Shown here piece after piece: positions 1 to 7,908 of a DNA stretch of 64,000 nucleotides (position 1 is the first letter of the stretch; each line of letters starts with the position of its first letter). The notes beneath the pieces are model-generated. The model ran no database searches. It was not told the DNA's origin and saw only the letters and a list, made by a program, of their open reading frames with translations. The DNA lies in NCBI RefSeq assembly GCF_030063365.1, contig NZ_JASISY010000001.1, positions 372,001 through 436,000 on the forward strand. Direction: 5' to 3'. A program made the translations under genes and the position numbers. The stretch is from Cryobacterium sp. PH29-G1. GTDB taxonomy: Bacteria > Actinomycetota > Actinomycetes > Actinomycetales > Microbacteriaceae.

Positions 1-1
1 G

Positions 2-130
2 GCCGCCGCCCGCCGCTGGGCTGAGCGGCCGAGCATTCGCCAGCGCTGCGCGGCCGCGCAACACGCCAGCATGGGCCTGGCCATGTCGGCAATGACGGTC
101 GGCATGATCGTGCCGCTGGTGTTGGGCTGA
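2..130 (+). CDS. C-terminal end of an unidentified, probably membrane protein (partial)
   Basis: An open frame enters from the left edge and stops with TGA at 128-130. The visible 42 residues end in a Met- and Gly-rich hydrophobic stretch (from about residue 24 of the visible part) that looks like the last transmembrane helix of an integral membrane protein. The frame has the G/C-rich third positions of its neighbours. Too little is present to name a family, and another frame could be the coding one, so the call is tentative. Confidence 0.35.
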   Translation, partial: AAARRWAERPSIRQRCAAAQHASMGLAMSAMTVGMIVPLVLG

Positions 131-224
131 GCAAAGCAGCAGGGGCGTCCAGCAGCCCTCAGGGTGGGCGCAGATAGGCTTACTACCGTCAGATCGACGG
201 GCAGACACAAGTATGGGAGATGCA

Positions 225-1706
225 ATGACAGTTGTTACCGACGCGCGCACGAACGAATCCGAGCTGCTCGCTCGCGTTCCTGGCCAGCTCTACATCAACG
301 GCAAATGGGTCGCCGCGACCGGCGGACGCACCCTCGATGTGACAGACCCGGCCACCGGCCTGGTTATTAAGACCATCGCCGACGCCAGCGTGGCCGACGG
401 CGCCGCCGCCCTCGATGCCGCCGACGCCGCACAGGCCGATTGGGCAGCGACCCCCGCCCGTGTTCGCGGTGAAATTTTGCGTCGTGCCTTCGACCTTCTG
501 CAGGAACGTAAGCAGGAGTTTGCGCTGCTCATGACCATCGAAATGGGCAAGCCGCTGCCCGAGGCGCTCGGTGAGGTCGCCTACGGCGGCGAATTCCTGC
601 GCTGGTTCAGCGAAGAAGCCGTGCGCATCAGCGGCCGCTACGGCGCCAACCCGGAGGGCACCGGTCAGATGATCGTCACCCAGCACCCGGTCGGCCCCTG
701 CTTCCTGATCACGCCGTGGAACTTTCCGCTCGCCATGGCGACCCGCAAGATCGCTCCGGCGCTCGCTGCCGGCTGCACCGTTGTGGTCAAGCCGGCCGCG
801 CTGACGCCGTTGACCACCCTGCACTTTGTGGCTTTGCTCGAAGAGGCCGGCCTGCCAGCCGGTGTCGTCAACGTCATCACGACGTCGCAGTCCGGAGCGG
901 TCTCCGAGCCGATCATCGCCGACCCGCGCCTGCGCAAGCTCAGCTTCACCGGGTCGACCGCGGTCGGCAAATCGCTCATCAAGCTGTCCGCCGAGAACGT
1001 GCTGCGCACCTCGATGGAGCTCGGCGGCAACGCCCCGTTCGTCGTCTTCGCCGACGCCGACCTCGACAAGGCCGTTGATGGCGCCCTCATCGCGAAGTTC
1101 CGCAATATCGGCCAGGCCTGCACGGCGGCCAACCGCTTCATCGTGCACGAGTCCGTCGCGGCCGAATTCGCCCGCCGGATCACCGAGCGGGTCGAAGCCT
1201 TCCAGATCGGGCGCGGCACCGAAGCCGGCATCACGATCGGCCCGCTGATCGACTCTAAGGCTGTCGCGAAGGCCGATTCCCTGGTGCAGGACGCGCTCAC
1301 CCGTGGCGCGACGCTGCTCACCGGTGGCGCTGCGATCGAGGGTGACGGTAGTTTCTACGCCCCCACCGTGGTCGCCGACGTACAGCCCGGCAGCGACATT
1401 CTGCGTGACGAAATCTTCGGCCCGGTGCTGGCGATCAGCACTTTCACCGACGAAGCGGATGCCGTGCGCCTCGCCAACGACACCGAGTATGGCCTGATCA
1501 GCTATGTTTTCACGACCGACCTGGCCCGTGGGCAGCGCATGATCGATAAACTGCAGACCGGCATGATGGGCCTGAACACCGGCGTTGTCTCCAATGCCGC
1601 CGCACCGTTCGGCGGCGTCAAGCAGTCCGGCCTCGGTCGCGAAGGCGGTCTCGAGGGCATCCAGGAATACCTCTCGACGAAGTACACGCTCACGCCGACT
1701 CCGTAA
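225..1706 (+). CDS. gabD: NAD(P)-dependent aldehyde dehydrogenase, succinate-semialdehyde type
   Basis: Predicted cytosolic aldehyde dehydrogenase of 493 aa, the usual size for the family, probably oxidising succinate semialdehyde to succinate in GABA or putrescine catabolism. The frame has the PWNFP motif, the ELGG motif with the general-base Glu near residue 265, and GQAC with the catalytic Cys near residue 299. The C-terminal EIFGPV and GLGREGG motifs follow the SSADH pattern. An upstream ATG at 213 exists, but GGGAG at 215-219 is a good ribosome-binding site for the ATG at 225, so I start there. A TAGGCT hexamer about 45 nt upstream may be the -10 box. The substrate is inferred from family resemblance; other short aldehydes are possible. 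Confidence 0.85.
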   Translation: MTVVTDARTNESELLARVPGQLYINGKWVAATGGRTLDVTDPATGLVIKTIADASVADGAAALDAADAAQADWAATPARVRGEILRRAFDLLQERKQEFALLMTIEMGKPLPEALGEVAYGGEFLRWFSEEAVRISGRYGANPEGTGQMIVTQHPVGPCFLITPWNFPLAMATRKIAPALAAGCTVVVKPAALTPLTTLHFVALLEEAGLPAGVVNVITTSQSGAVSEPIIADPRLRKLSFTGSTAVGKSLIKLSAENVLRTSMELGGNAPFVVFADADLDKAVDGALIAKFRNIGQACTAANRFIVHESVAAEFARRITERVEAFQIGRGTEAGITIGPLIDSKAVAKADSLVQDALTRGATLLTGGAAIEGDGSFYAPTVVADVQPGSDILRDEIFGPVLAISTFTDEADAVRLANDTEYGLISYVFTTDLARGQRMIDKLQTGMMGLNTGVVSNAAAPFGGVKQSGLGREGGLEGIQEYLSTKYTLTPTP

Positions 1707-1731
1707 CCATCGACAGCGAAACGCGACGGGG

Positions 1732-1761
1732 TGCATCCGTTTTGCCTTCGATCGGGGAAGT
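1732..1761 (+). promoter_or_regulatory. Candidate SigK-like ECF promoter upstream of the sigma gene
   Basis: TGCATCC at 1732-1738, a 13-nt spacer, then TCGGGGAAGT at 1752-1761. The same two blocks with the same spacer occur before the DUF4397 gene (3363-3392). Read as CATCC-N16-GGGAAG, this resembles the M. tuberculosis SigK consensus as I recall it (CCATCC-N16/17-CCGAAT). It predicts that the sigma factor transcribes its own gene. The leader to the start codon would be 100-200 nt. Confidence 0.65.
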
Positions 1762-1966
1762 AAGAGCGTAAGCGGTTTTCGCCCGTGGAGGGCCACAGTA
1801 CGCATGTCGGGTGTGCTGCTGTGGCCCCTCGTGGTGCCCAATCGGGTGAAGCCCATTGAGGCGAGGAAAACTCACTATGCTGGTGTGCGCGGAAGTTAAC
1901 ACCCGAGGTGTCTGGCTGCCGCGTTCCTGCCCCGTTCGAGTTTCGGCCCGAAGGACCCACCCCGAC

Positions 1967-2521
1967 GTGAGCTCAACCACCGACGATGACGCGGCTCTAA
2001 CCCGCGCCTTTCAGAATGGCGAGGAGCGCGCTCTGGCCGCGGCCTACGCACGCTGGTCGCCGTTGGTCTTCACGATCGCCGTGCGATCCCTCGCCAACGC
2101 GGCCGACGCCGAGGATGTCACGCAGAAGGTATTCATCGCGGCGTGGCGTGGACGAACCGGCTTCGACCCGGCGCGTTCGCCGCTACCGGCCTGGCTGATC
2201 GGCATCGCGCGGAATGTGATCGCCGACACCCACGAGGCGCGCAGGCGCCAGCGGCGGATCGAAGAGTCACTCGCCGCGACCATTCCGTCGCACCGCGCTG
2301 ACGACAGCGCCGGCGTCGTCAATCGGGTGCTGGTCAGCGACGAAATCGACCGGCTGGAGCCCGTGCCGCAGCAGGTAATGCGGCTGGCTTTCTTCGACGA
2401 TCTCACCCAGGTGCAGATCGCCGACAGCCTCGGGCTGCCCCTGGGCACGGTCAAGAGCCACATGCGGCGCAGTCTGCACCGCCTGCGGGCTCGGCTGGAG
2501 GCCTCCGATGACTCCAACTGA
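1967..2521 (+). CDS. ECF RNA polymerase sigma factor, SigK/ECF19-like
   Basis: Region 2 runs from about residue 15 (ARWSPLVF, then DAEDVTQKVF, the conserved 2.2 segment, then the GFDPARSPLPAWLIGIARN block). Region 4 is at the C-terminus with QIADSLGLPLGTVKSHMRR, the -35-binding helix-turn-helix. The GTG at 1967 gives 184 aa, normal for a short ECF factor, with AAGGAC about 10 nt upstream. An ATG at 1877, preceded by GAGGA, would add 30 non-conserved residues and cannot be excluded. The gene overlaps the anti-sigma gene by 14 bp, so the pair is translationally coupled. A shared promoter motif suggests it controls itself and the DUF4397 gene. Confidence 0.85.
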   Translation: MSSTTDDDAALTRAFQNGEERALAAAYARWSPLVFTIAVRSLANAADAEDVTQKVFIAAWRGRTGFDPARSPLPAWLIGIARNVIADTHEARRRQRRIEESLAATIPSHRADDSAGVVNRVLVSDEIDRLEPVPQQVMRLAFFDDLTQVQIADSLGLPLGTVKSHMRRSLHRLRARLEASDDSN

Positions 2522-3299
2522 GGCCGCTCGCACCAGCGCTGACCCGGTCCACATCGAACCGGTCGATCTCCAGCTGCTGGCCCTGGCCGAACGTGACGCC
2601 ACCGCCCGGGAACGGGCCCACCTCGCCGAGTGCGCCGCGTGCTCCGTTGAACTCGGTGCCCTGCGCCGGGTCGTAAACATCGGTCGCGTGGCCGGGTCCG
2701 ATCGCGTGCTCACTCCGCCCGCACAGGTCTGGGCGGGTATCCACGCCGAATTGGGGCTGAGCGACGCGGTGCGCACAGCGCCGATCGCCGCTGTGCCTGT
2801 CACCGTTGTGCCGGTCGCCGCAGTGCCGGTGGGGAAGGCACCGGTTCGCCTGCTGTCTCGCCGCCGCTGGGTGCCCTTGGCGGTGGCCGCCGGAGTCATC
2901 GGGTTGGTGGGCGGCATCGCTATCGGTGTGGCGGCCACGACCAGCGGCGCGCCCCGTGACCGGGTGATCGCCGAAGCGACCCTCGACGCTCTGCCCGGTT
3001 GGACCGCGAGCGGGTCGGCACTGGTCGAGGTGGCCGATGACGGCCGTCGCTCGGTCGTCGTTGATCTTGACGCCCCGAACTCCACGAGCCCGAGCCTGCG
3101 CGAGGTCTGGCTGCTCAAAGTGGATGCCTCCGGCCTGGTCAGCGTCGGATTCCTCGACGGATCCACCGGCCGCTTCACCATTCCCGCGAGCGTCGACCTC
3201 GCCCAGTATCCGCTCGTCGATGTCTCAGCCGAGCCCGCCGACGGGGACCCGGCGCACTCCGGCGATTCGATCGTGCGCGGCCGGTTGCACGCGCTCTAA
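2508..3299 (+). CDS. Membrane anti-sigma factor, RskA-like
   Basis: 263-aa protein that should bind and sequester the sigma factor encoded just upstream. The N-terminal third carries HLAECAAC, the HxxxCxxC zinc-binding anti-sigma signature. A Val/Pro-rich linker follows, then one transmembrane helix at about residues 122-148 (after LLSRRRW). The external C-terminal domain resembles the RskA C-terminal domain found in SigK regulators (SLREVWLLKVDASGLVSVG pattern). The start overlaps the sigma gene by 14 bp. This topology suggests release of the sigma factor by regulated proteolysis, as known for RskA. The signal sensed cannot be read from sequence. Confidence 0.85.
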   Translation: MTPTEAARTSADPVHIEPVDLQLLALAERDATARERAHLAECAACSVELGALRRVVNIGRVAGSDRVLTPPAQVWAGIHAELGLSDAVRTAPIAAVPVTVVPVAAVPVGKAPVRLLSRRRWVPLAVAAGVIGLVGGIAIGVAATTSGAPRDRVIAEATLDALPGWTASGSALVEVADDGRRSVVVDLDAPNSTSPSLREVWLLKVDASGLVSVGFLDGSTGRFTIPASVDLAQYPLVDVSAEPADGDPAHSGDSIVRGRLHAL

Positions 3300-3362
3300 C
3301 CCCGAACAGCAACTCTCGCCGCGAACCGCTCAGGGGCGAACCTGAGAAAAATTTGAAACCGA

Positions 3363-3392
3363 TGCATCCAAAACCCGCGGGGTCGGGGAAGT
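3363..3392 (+). promoter_or_regulatory. Candidate SigK-like ECF promoter upstream of the DUF4397 gene
   Basis: TGCATCC at 3363-3369 and TCGGGGAAGT at 3383-3392, separated by 13 nt, matching the element at 1732-1761 in sequence and spacing. The distance to the start codon at 3445 is about 50 nt, suitable for a promoter. This makes the secreted DUF4397 protein the likely target of the adjacent sigma factor. Confidence 0.65.
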
Positions 3393-3444
3393 TGTTACCA
3401 GGGAGGCACCGCTGCCTTCCGTCACGACCCCACTGGAGGTAGCA

Positions 3445-4755
3445 ATGCGCAAGTCCATCGCCGTCGGAATCTCCGCCGGCCTTCTCGTCGCTCTCGCCGG
3501 GCTCGCACCGGCGCAGGCGGCCGTTCCCGCGTCGTCCGCGTCGTCGGGCACCGCCTCGGTATCGGTGCTCCACGCCATTCCCGGCGTGACCCTGGACATT
3601 TCGGTGGACGGCCGTGTCGTCGTCGACGACTTTGAGCCGGGCACCCTGCTTGGTCCGATCAACATCGCGGCCGGCACCCACACCGTAGACATCTCCGCCT
3701 CGGATCCGCTCGTGCTCGGCGGCAGCGCTAATGGCTCCCCGCTGAAGAGCATCGCCCTGAGCGGCTCGACCACCGTAACCGTCACGGCCGGCCGCAGCTT
3801 CACGGCCGTTGCTCATCTCGGCGACACCGGCATTCCCACTGCCACCCTGTTCAATGACGACACCACGCCGTTGACCACCGGGCAGGGTCGCCTCACCGTC
3901 CGTCACGTCGCGGCCGCTCCGGCGGTCGACGTGCTCGCCAACGGAGCCGTCGCTGTCGCCGGCCTGACCAACCCGTCGCAGGCCGTTCTCGACCTGCCGG
4001 TTGGCACGATCAGCGCCGTCGTCGCTGCCGCCGGAACCACCGCGCCGCTGCTCGGTCCGGCCGACGTCGCCATCGCAGCGAAGACCAACACCATCGTCTA
4101 CGCCTGGGGCAACGCCGCCGACGGTAACCTGGCCCTCTTCGTGCAGACGGTGCCTACGCGGGCCCAGGCTCCGGCATCCGTTTCGGTACTGCACGCCATC
4201 CCGGGTGTCGTTGTTGACGTCTATGTTGACAACAAGCTGGTCATCGACGATTTCGAACCCGGAACCCTCACCAAGACCTTCCGTATCGCGGCTGGCAGCT
4301 ACACCCTCGCCATCACCGCAGCGGATGCCGTCGACGCCAGCGCTCCCGTCATCGGCCCGGTCGATCTCAGTGTCGCATCCGGAATGAACTACACGGCGGT
4401 GGCTCACCTGAGTGAAGCCGGAGTTCCGACCGCGGCCCTGTTCGCGAACGACACCTCCGCACCCGGTGACGGCCAGGGCCGCCTCACGGTGCGCCACGTC
4501 GCAGCTGCTCCGGCGGTCGACGTGCTCGCAAACGGCGCTCCGGCCATCACCGGCCTGACCAACCCGAATGAGTCGGTACTCGTGCTGCCGGTGGGCACCA
4601 TCTCGGCCGCGGTCGCCGCCGCCGGTACCACCGCGGCGCTCATCGGCCCGGCCGACGTCGCCGTCGCAGCGCACACCAACACCGTCGTCTACGCCTGGGG
4701 CAGCCTCGCTGACGGCAACCTCGCCCTGGCCGTGCAGACGGTACCCACGAAGTAG
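3445..4755 (+). CDS. Secreted DUF4397-domain protein with internal duplication
   Basis: 436-aa exported protein. A Sec signal peptide (MRKS basic start, hydrophobic core, AQA cleavage near residue 26) is followed by two copies of a module of about 195 residues. Each module starts with ASVSVLHAIPGV and contains GRLTVRHVAAAPAVDVLANG followed by a VYAWG-containing end, so there are four DUF4397-like beta units in total. No LPXTG motif or C-terminal membrane anchor is present, so it is probably released or held by other contacts. A clear ribosome-binding site (GGAGG) precedes the ATG. In Mycobacterium the equivalent sigma/anti-sigma pair controls fasciclin-type secreted antigens (MPT70/MPT83); this unrelated beta-rich protein occupies the same position here. 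Function unknown. Confidence 0.85.
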   Translation: MRKSIAVGISAGLLVALAGLAPAQAAVPASSASSGTASVSVLHAIPGVTLDISVDGRVVVDDFEPGTLLGPINIAAGTHTVDISASDPLVLGGSANGSPLKSIALSGSTTVTVTAGRSFTAVAHLGDTGIPTATLFNDDTTPLTTGQGRLTVRHVAAAPAVDVLANGAVAVAGLTNPSQAVLDLPVGTISAVVAAAGTTAPLLGPADVAIAAKTNTIVYAWGNAADGNLALFVQTVPTRAQAPASVSVLHAIPGVVVDVYVDNKLVIDDFEPGTLTKTFRIAAGSYTLAITAADAVDASAPVIGPVDLSVASGMNYTAVAHLSEAGVPTAALFANDTSAPGDGQGRLTVRHVAAAPAVDVLANGAPAITGLTNPNESVLVLPVGTISAAVAAAGTTAALIGPADVAVAAHTNTVVYAWGSLADGNLALAVQTVPTK

Positions 4756-4770
4756 CGCCGGCCGCCGGTG

Positions 4771-4864
4771 CGCATAACTCCTGCAATTTGAGCTTCGGCC
4801 CGGCACGGGCCCCGGATTCACGGGGCTCGCTGGGCCGGGCTCGTGAAATTGCAGGAGTTATGCG
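4771..4864 (+). repeat. Interspersed inverted-repeat element, family A, copy 1
   Basis: Perfect 19-bp inverted arms (4771-4789 and 4846-4864) containing CTCCTGCAA on the left and TTGCAGGAG on the right. The interior also pairs (GCCCGGC with GCCGGGC, then GGGCCCCG with CGGGGCTC), so the whole unit can form one long hairpin. It may end transcription of the DUF4397 gene. The remainder of the gap to 4984 has GAGCAGGAGC-type short repeats and nothing else I can name. Related copies lie at 34918, 35132 and 36335. Confidence 0.85.
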
Positions 4865-4984
4865 ATCCGCGCAGCTATTCCTGGTTCGGCCCGGAGCAGG
4901 AGCAGGAGCTGGAGCCGGAGCTGCTGGCTGGAGGTTGGATGCACGGCCCGGGGGAGCGGGGAATCGTGCGACCGGGCCGCTGGT

Positions 4985-4990
4985 TAGACT
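4985..4990 (+). promoter_or_regulatory. -10 box of a leaderless promoter (TAGACT)
   Basis: TAGACT lies exactly 6 nt before the ATG at 4997. The same TANNNT-N6-start arrangement is seen at many genes in this window. It implies that transcription begins at or next to the A of the start codon and decides the start of the methyltransferase. Confidence 0.65.
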
Positions 4991-4996
4991 TTGCGG

Positions 4997-5803
4997 ATGC
5001 CCCTGATCGCGATCGACGACCTGAGCGATGCGCGCCTGGTCGACTATGCCCACCTCACCGACGTGGCCCTCAAGAAAGCCCGCGGCACCGAGCACGGGCT
5101 GTACATCGCCGAATCGGCCCTCGTGCTGGAGCGTGCGCTGCGCGCCGGGCACATTCCGCGGTCGGTGCTGGCACTCGGCAACACGGCCGACGAGGCGCTC
5201 GCCGTGCTCGGAGACTATGCCGCTGATGTTCCGGTATTTGTCGGCCCGGGCGAGATGCTCGCCGAACTCACCGGGTACATTTTGCATCGCGGCCTGATCG
5301 CCTCGATGCACCGACCCGAACTACTCAGCGCCGATACTCTGCTGGCGGGTGCGCGGCGCATCGTGATCCTAGAAAACGTGTCGGATCCGACCAACGTCGG
5401 TGCCATCTTTCGCTCGGCCGGCGCCATTGGCGCGGATGCGATTCTGGTCACGCCCCGCTGTTCCGACCCGTTCTATCGCCGGGCTATCCGGGTATCGATG
5501 GGCACGGTTTTGCAGGTGCCGTGGACCAGGGTCGGCGACTGGGGCGAGACCCGCGCCCTGCTCACCCGGCACGGTTTTCACGTTGCAGCCCTCGCCCTGA
5601 CCGAGGATGCGCTCAGCCTGCGCGACTTCGACGGTGCCAGCCACGAGCGTCTCGCTCTTCTGCTCGGCGCCGAGGGCGAGGGGCTCACCCCGGAGGCGCT
5701 CGCCGCGTCCGACAGTGTGGTGCAGATCCCGATGAAGCACGGCATCGACTCGCTGAACGTTGCCGCGGCGAGTGCCGTGGCCATGTGGGCACTCTCCGGG
5801 TAA
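4997..5803 (+). CDS. TrmH/SpoU-family RNA 2'-O-ribose methyltransferase
   Basis: 268-aa SPOUT-class enzyme predicted to use S-adenosylmethionine to methylate a ribose 2'-OH in rRNA or tRNA. The C-terminal half has the three SpoU motifs: NVSDPTNVGAIFRSAGAIGAD (motif 1, near residue 125), LLLGAEGEGL (motif 2) and IPMKHGIDSLNVAAASAVAMW (motif 3, the trefoil-knot SAM site). The N-terminal part resembles the substrate-binding domain of TrmH/RlmB relatives. A TTG at 4991 is in frame, but the TAGACT-N6-ATG arrangement supports ATG 4997. No ribosome-binding site is visible, consistent with a leaderless mRNA. The exact target nucleotide cannot be assigned. Confidence 0.88.
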   Translation: MPLIAIDDLSDARLVDYAHLTDVALKKARGTEHGLYIAESALVLERALRAGHIPRSVLALGNTADEALAVLGDYAADVPVFVGPGEMLAELTGYILHRGLIASMHRPELLSADTLLAGARRIVILENVSDPTNVGAIFRSAGAIGADAILVTPRCSDPFYRRAIRVSMGTVLQVPWTRVGDWGETRALLTRHGFHVAALALTEDALSLRDFDGASHERLALLLGAEGEGLTPEALAASDSVVQIPMKHGIDSLNVAAASAVAMWALSG

Positions 5804-5834
5804 TGACGCCGAGGGCGTGACGACGCCCGCCCGA

Positions 5835-5873
5835 CGCACAACGCTGGAGCATCCGCTGCAACTGCGTTGTGCG
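5835..5873 (+). terminator. Inverted repeat, possible terminator
   Basis: CGCACAACGC at 5835-5844 pairs perfectly with GCGTTGTGCG at 5864-5873 across a 19-nt loop. A short T run (CAGTTTT) follows. It lies between the methyltransferase and the thiolase and could stop read-through. The large loop makes it a weak terminator prediction. Confidence 0.4.
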
Positions 5874-5940
5874 CTGCCAGTTTTGGGGTCGATCGCTCCC
5901 GATAACGGATGACTCAGCCCGGCGGGCTTAGGCTGGGGAT

Positions 5941-7125
5941 ATGAGCAATGAAGCTGTCATCATCGACGTTCTGCGCACCCCGTCGGGACGCGGCAAACCC
6001 GGGGGAGCCCTCGATGGCATCCACCCGGCTGACCTGCTGGCCACCGTGCTGCGCGAACTGGTCAGCCGCAACAATCTCGACCCGGCGCTGGTCGATGACG
6101 TGATCGGCGGCTGTGTCAGCCAGGTCGGCGAGCAGGGCAATAACGTGACGCGCACCGCCCTGCTCAGCGCGGGTTTTCCGCACACCGTTCCCGGCACGAC
6201 CATCGACCGCCAGTGCGGATCCAGCCAGCAGGCCGCAGCCTTTGCCGCGCAGGCAATCATGAGCGGCAGCGCTGATGTGGTCATCGCCTGCGGGGTGGAA
6301 TCAATGAGCCGGGTCCCGCTCGGTTCATCCCGGGGTGAGCAAGACCCGTTCGGCACACTCATGCACGAGCGCTACCCCGATGGCCTGGTCAACCAGGGAG
6401 TATCCGCCGAGCTCATCAACCAGAAGTGGAACCTCGGCCGCGACACCCTCGACACCTACGCGGCCCGCTCCCACCGACTCGCCGCGGCCGCCACCGAGCG
6501 CGGCGATTTCTCCGGCGAAATCGTCGCCATCACCCGCCCGGATGGCACTGTGATCAGCGAGGACGAAACCATTCGCCCCGGCACCGCGCACGCCGGGCTG
6601 TCCACCCTGCGCCCCGCCTTCCGCACGGATGCCCTCGCCGCACGCTTCCCCAAACTTGACTGGCACGTCACAGCCGGCAACTCGTCGCCGTTCACCGACG
6701 GTGCCTCGGCGACGCTGATCATGAGCGCAAAACGAGCCGCCCAGCTCGGCCTCAACCCGCGCGCCCGGTTTCACAGCTTCAGCGTGGTGGGCAGTGACCC
6801 CTTGCTCATGCTGACCGGGGTGATTCCGGCGACCCAGCGCATCCTCTCCCGGGCGGGCCTCAGCATCGACGACATCGACGCCTACGAGGTCAACGAGGCC
6901 TTCGCGAGCGTGCCGCTGGCCTGGCTGCGGGAGACGGGCGCCGATCCCGACCGACTCAACCCGCGCGGCGGGGCCATCGCCCTCGGCCACGCGCTCGGAT
7001 CCTCGGGTACTCGCTTGCTGAGCACCCTGCTCAACCACCTCGAAATGACCGACGGTCGCTGGGGCCTGCAGGCCATGTGCGAGGGCGGCGGCATGGCCAA
7101 CGCCACCCTGATCGAAAGGCTCTAA
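5941..7125 (+). CDS. Thiolase (acetyl-CoA C-acetyltransferase / 3-ketoacyl-CoA thiolase)
   Basis: 394-aa thiolase predicted to cleave 3-ketoacyl-CoA or condense acetyl-CoA units. The nucleophilic Cys is in DRQCGSSQQA (residue 92). The C-terminal catalytic motifs NEAFA, GGAIALGHALGSSGTR (His) and CEGGGMANA (second Cys) are all present. The sequence style is closer to the steroid/branched-chain thiolase group (FadA5-like) than to classical beta-oxidation FadA, but the substrate is uncertain. TAGGCT lies exactly 6 nt before the ATG, so the mRNA is probably leaderless. The next gene, an SDR of the 3-hydroxyacyl-CoA dehydrogenase type, follows without a gap, making a two-step beta-oxidation unit likely. 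Confidence 0.88.
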   Translation: MSNEAVIIDVLRTPSGRGKPGGALDGIHPADLLATVLRELVSRNNLDPALVDDVIGGCVSQVGEQGNNVTRTALLSAGFPHTVPGTTIDRQCGSSQQAAAFAAQAIMSGSADVVIACGVESMSRVPLGSSRGEQDPFGTLMHERYPDGLVNQGVSAELINQKWNLGRDTLDTYAARSHRLAAAATERGDFSGEIVAITRPDGTVISEDETIRPGTAHAGLSTLRPAFRTDALAARFPKLDWHVTAGNSSPFTDGASATLIMSAKRAAQLGLNPRARFHSFSVVGSDPLLMLTGVIPATQRILSRAGLSIDDIDAYEVNEAFASVPLAWLRETGADPDRLNPRGGAIALGHALGSSGTRLLSTLLNHLEMTDGRWGLQAMCEGGGMANATLIERL

Positions 7126-7908
7126 ATGATTATCAGCGGATGCTCCGCCCTCATTACCGGAGGCGCCTCCGGCCTCGGTCTGGCCTGCGTTCGGGCGCTG
7201 CACGAGGCCGGGGCTTCCGTCGTGCTCTTGGATCTGCCGGGGGCTCCCGGCGAGGCGATCGCCCAAGCCCTCGGCGATCGTGCCCGGTTCGTGGCCGGCG
7301 ACGTGACCAGTGCCGGCGACGTGCAGACCGCCGTCGACGCCGCTGTGGCCCAGAAACCGCTGCGTATCGTGATTAACTGTGCCGGGATCGCACCCGGTGC
7401 TCGCACCGTCGGCCGTGACGGGCCGTTGCCGCTCGAGGACTTCGAACGTGCGATCCGCATCAACCTCGTGGGAACCTTCAACGTCGTGCGGCTGGCCGCT
7501 GCCGCGATGCAACTCACCGACCCCCTGGGTGACACCGACCGCCAGGGCGGTGCCGAACGTGGCGTCATCGTCAATACCGCCTCGGTGGCCGCTTTCGACG
7601 GGCAGATCGGGCAGGCAGCCTACGCCGCTTCCAAGGGCGGTGTTGCCGCGATGACCTTGCCGCTCGCTCGCGAGTTCGCGCAGAGCCTGATCCGGGTCAT
7701 GGCGATCGCCCCAGGGATCTTCGACACTCCCATGCTGCAGGGTCTGCCGCAGCCGGTACGGGACTCCCTGGGCGCTCAGGTGCCGCATCCGTCCCGGCTC
7801 GGCGACCCCGCAGAGTTCGCATTCCTGGTACGGCATATAGTGGAAAATCCCATGCTGAATGGGGAAACTATTCGTCTTGACGGTGCCATCCGGATGCAGC
7901 CGAAGTAG
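7126..7908 (+). CDS. SDR-family 3-hydroxyacyl-CoA dehydrogenase type II-like
   Basis: 260-aa short-chain dehydrogenase. TGGASGLG near residue 11 is the nucleotide-binding glycine motif, NCAG the structural motif, and Ser/YAASKGG (YxxxK) the catalytic residues. An acidic DLPG after the second strand fits NAD(H). The long insertion before the catalytic Ser and the overall pattern resemble human HSD17B10-like 3-hydroxyacyl-CoA dehydrogenases. The ATG abuts the thiolase stop codon (0 nt gap), so the genes are co-transcribed and probably act on the same acyl-CoA series. Its last 41 bp overlap the convergent regulator gene. Confidence 0.85.
   Translation: MIISGCSALITGGASGLGLACVRALHEAGASVVLLDLPGAPGEAIAQALGDRARFVAGDVTSAGDVQTAVDAAVAQKPLRIVINCAGIAPGARTVGRDGPLPLEDFERAIRINLVGTFNVVRLAAAAMQLTDPLGDTDRQGGAERGVIVNTASVAAFDGQIGQAAYAASKGGVAAMTLPLAREFAQSLIRVMAIAPGIFDTPMLQGLPQPVRDSLGAQVPHPSRLGDPAEFAFLVRHIVENPMLNGETIRLDGAIRMQPK

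Noticed and set aside
189-1856. Long open frame antisense to the aldehyde dehydrogenase gene
   Set aside because: No known domain and no ribosome-binding site; composition is explained by the G/C-rich third positions of the gene on the other strand.
3175-4821. 548-residue antisense open frame over the DUF4397 gene
   Set aside because: Gly/Asp/Arg-rich mirror of a repetitive coding sequence; the plus-strand gene has a signal peptide, ribosome-binding site and family domains.
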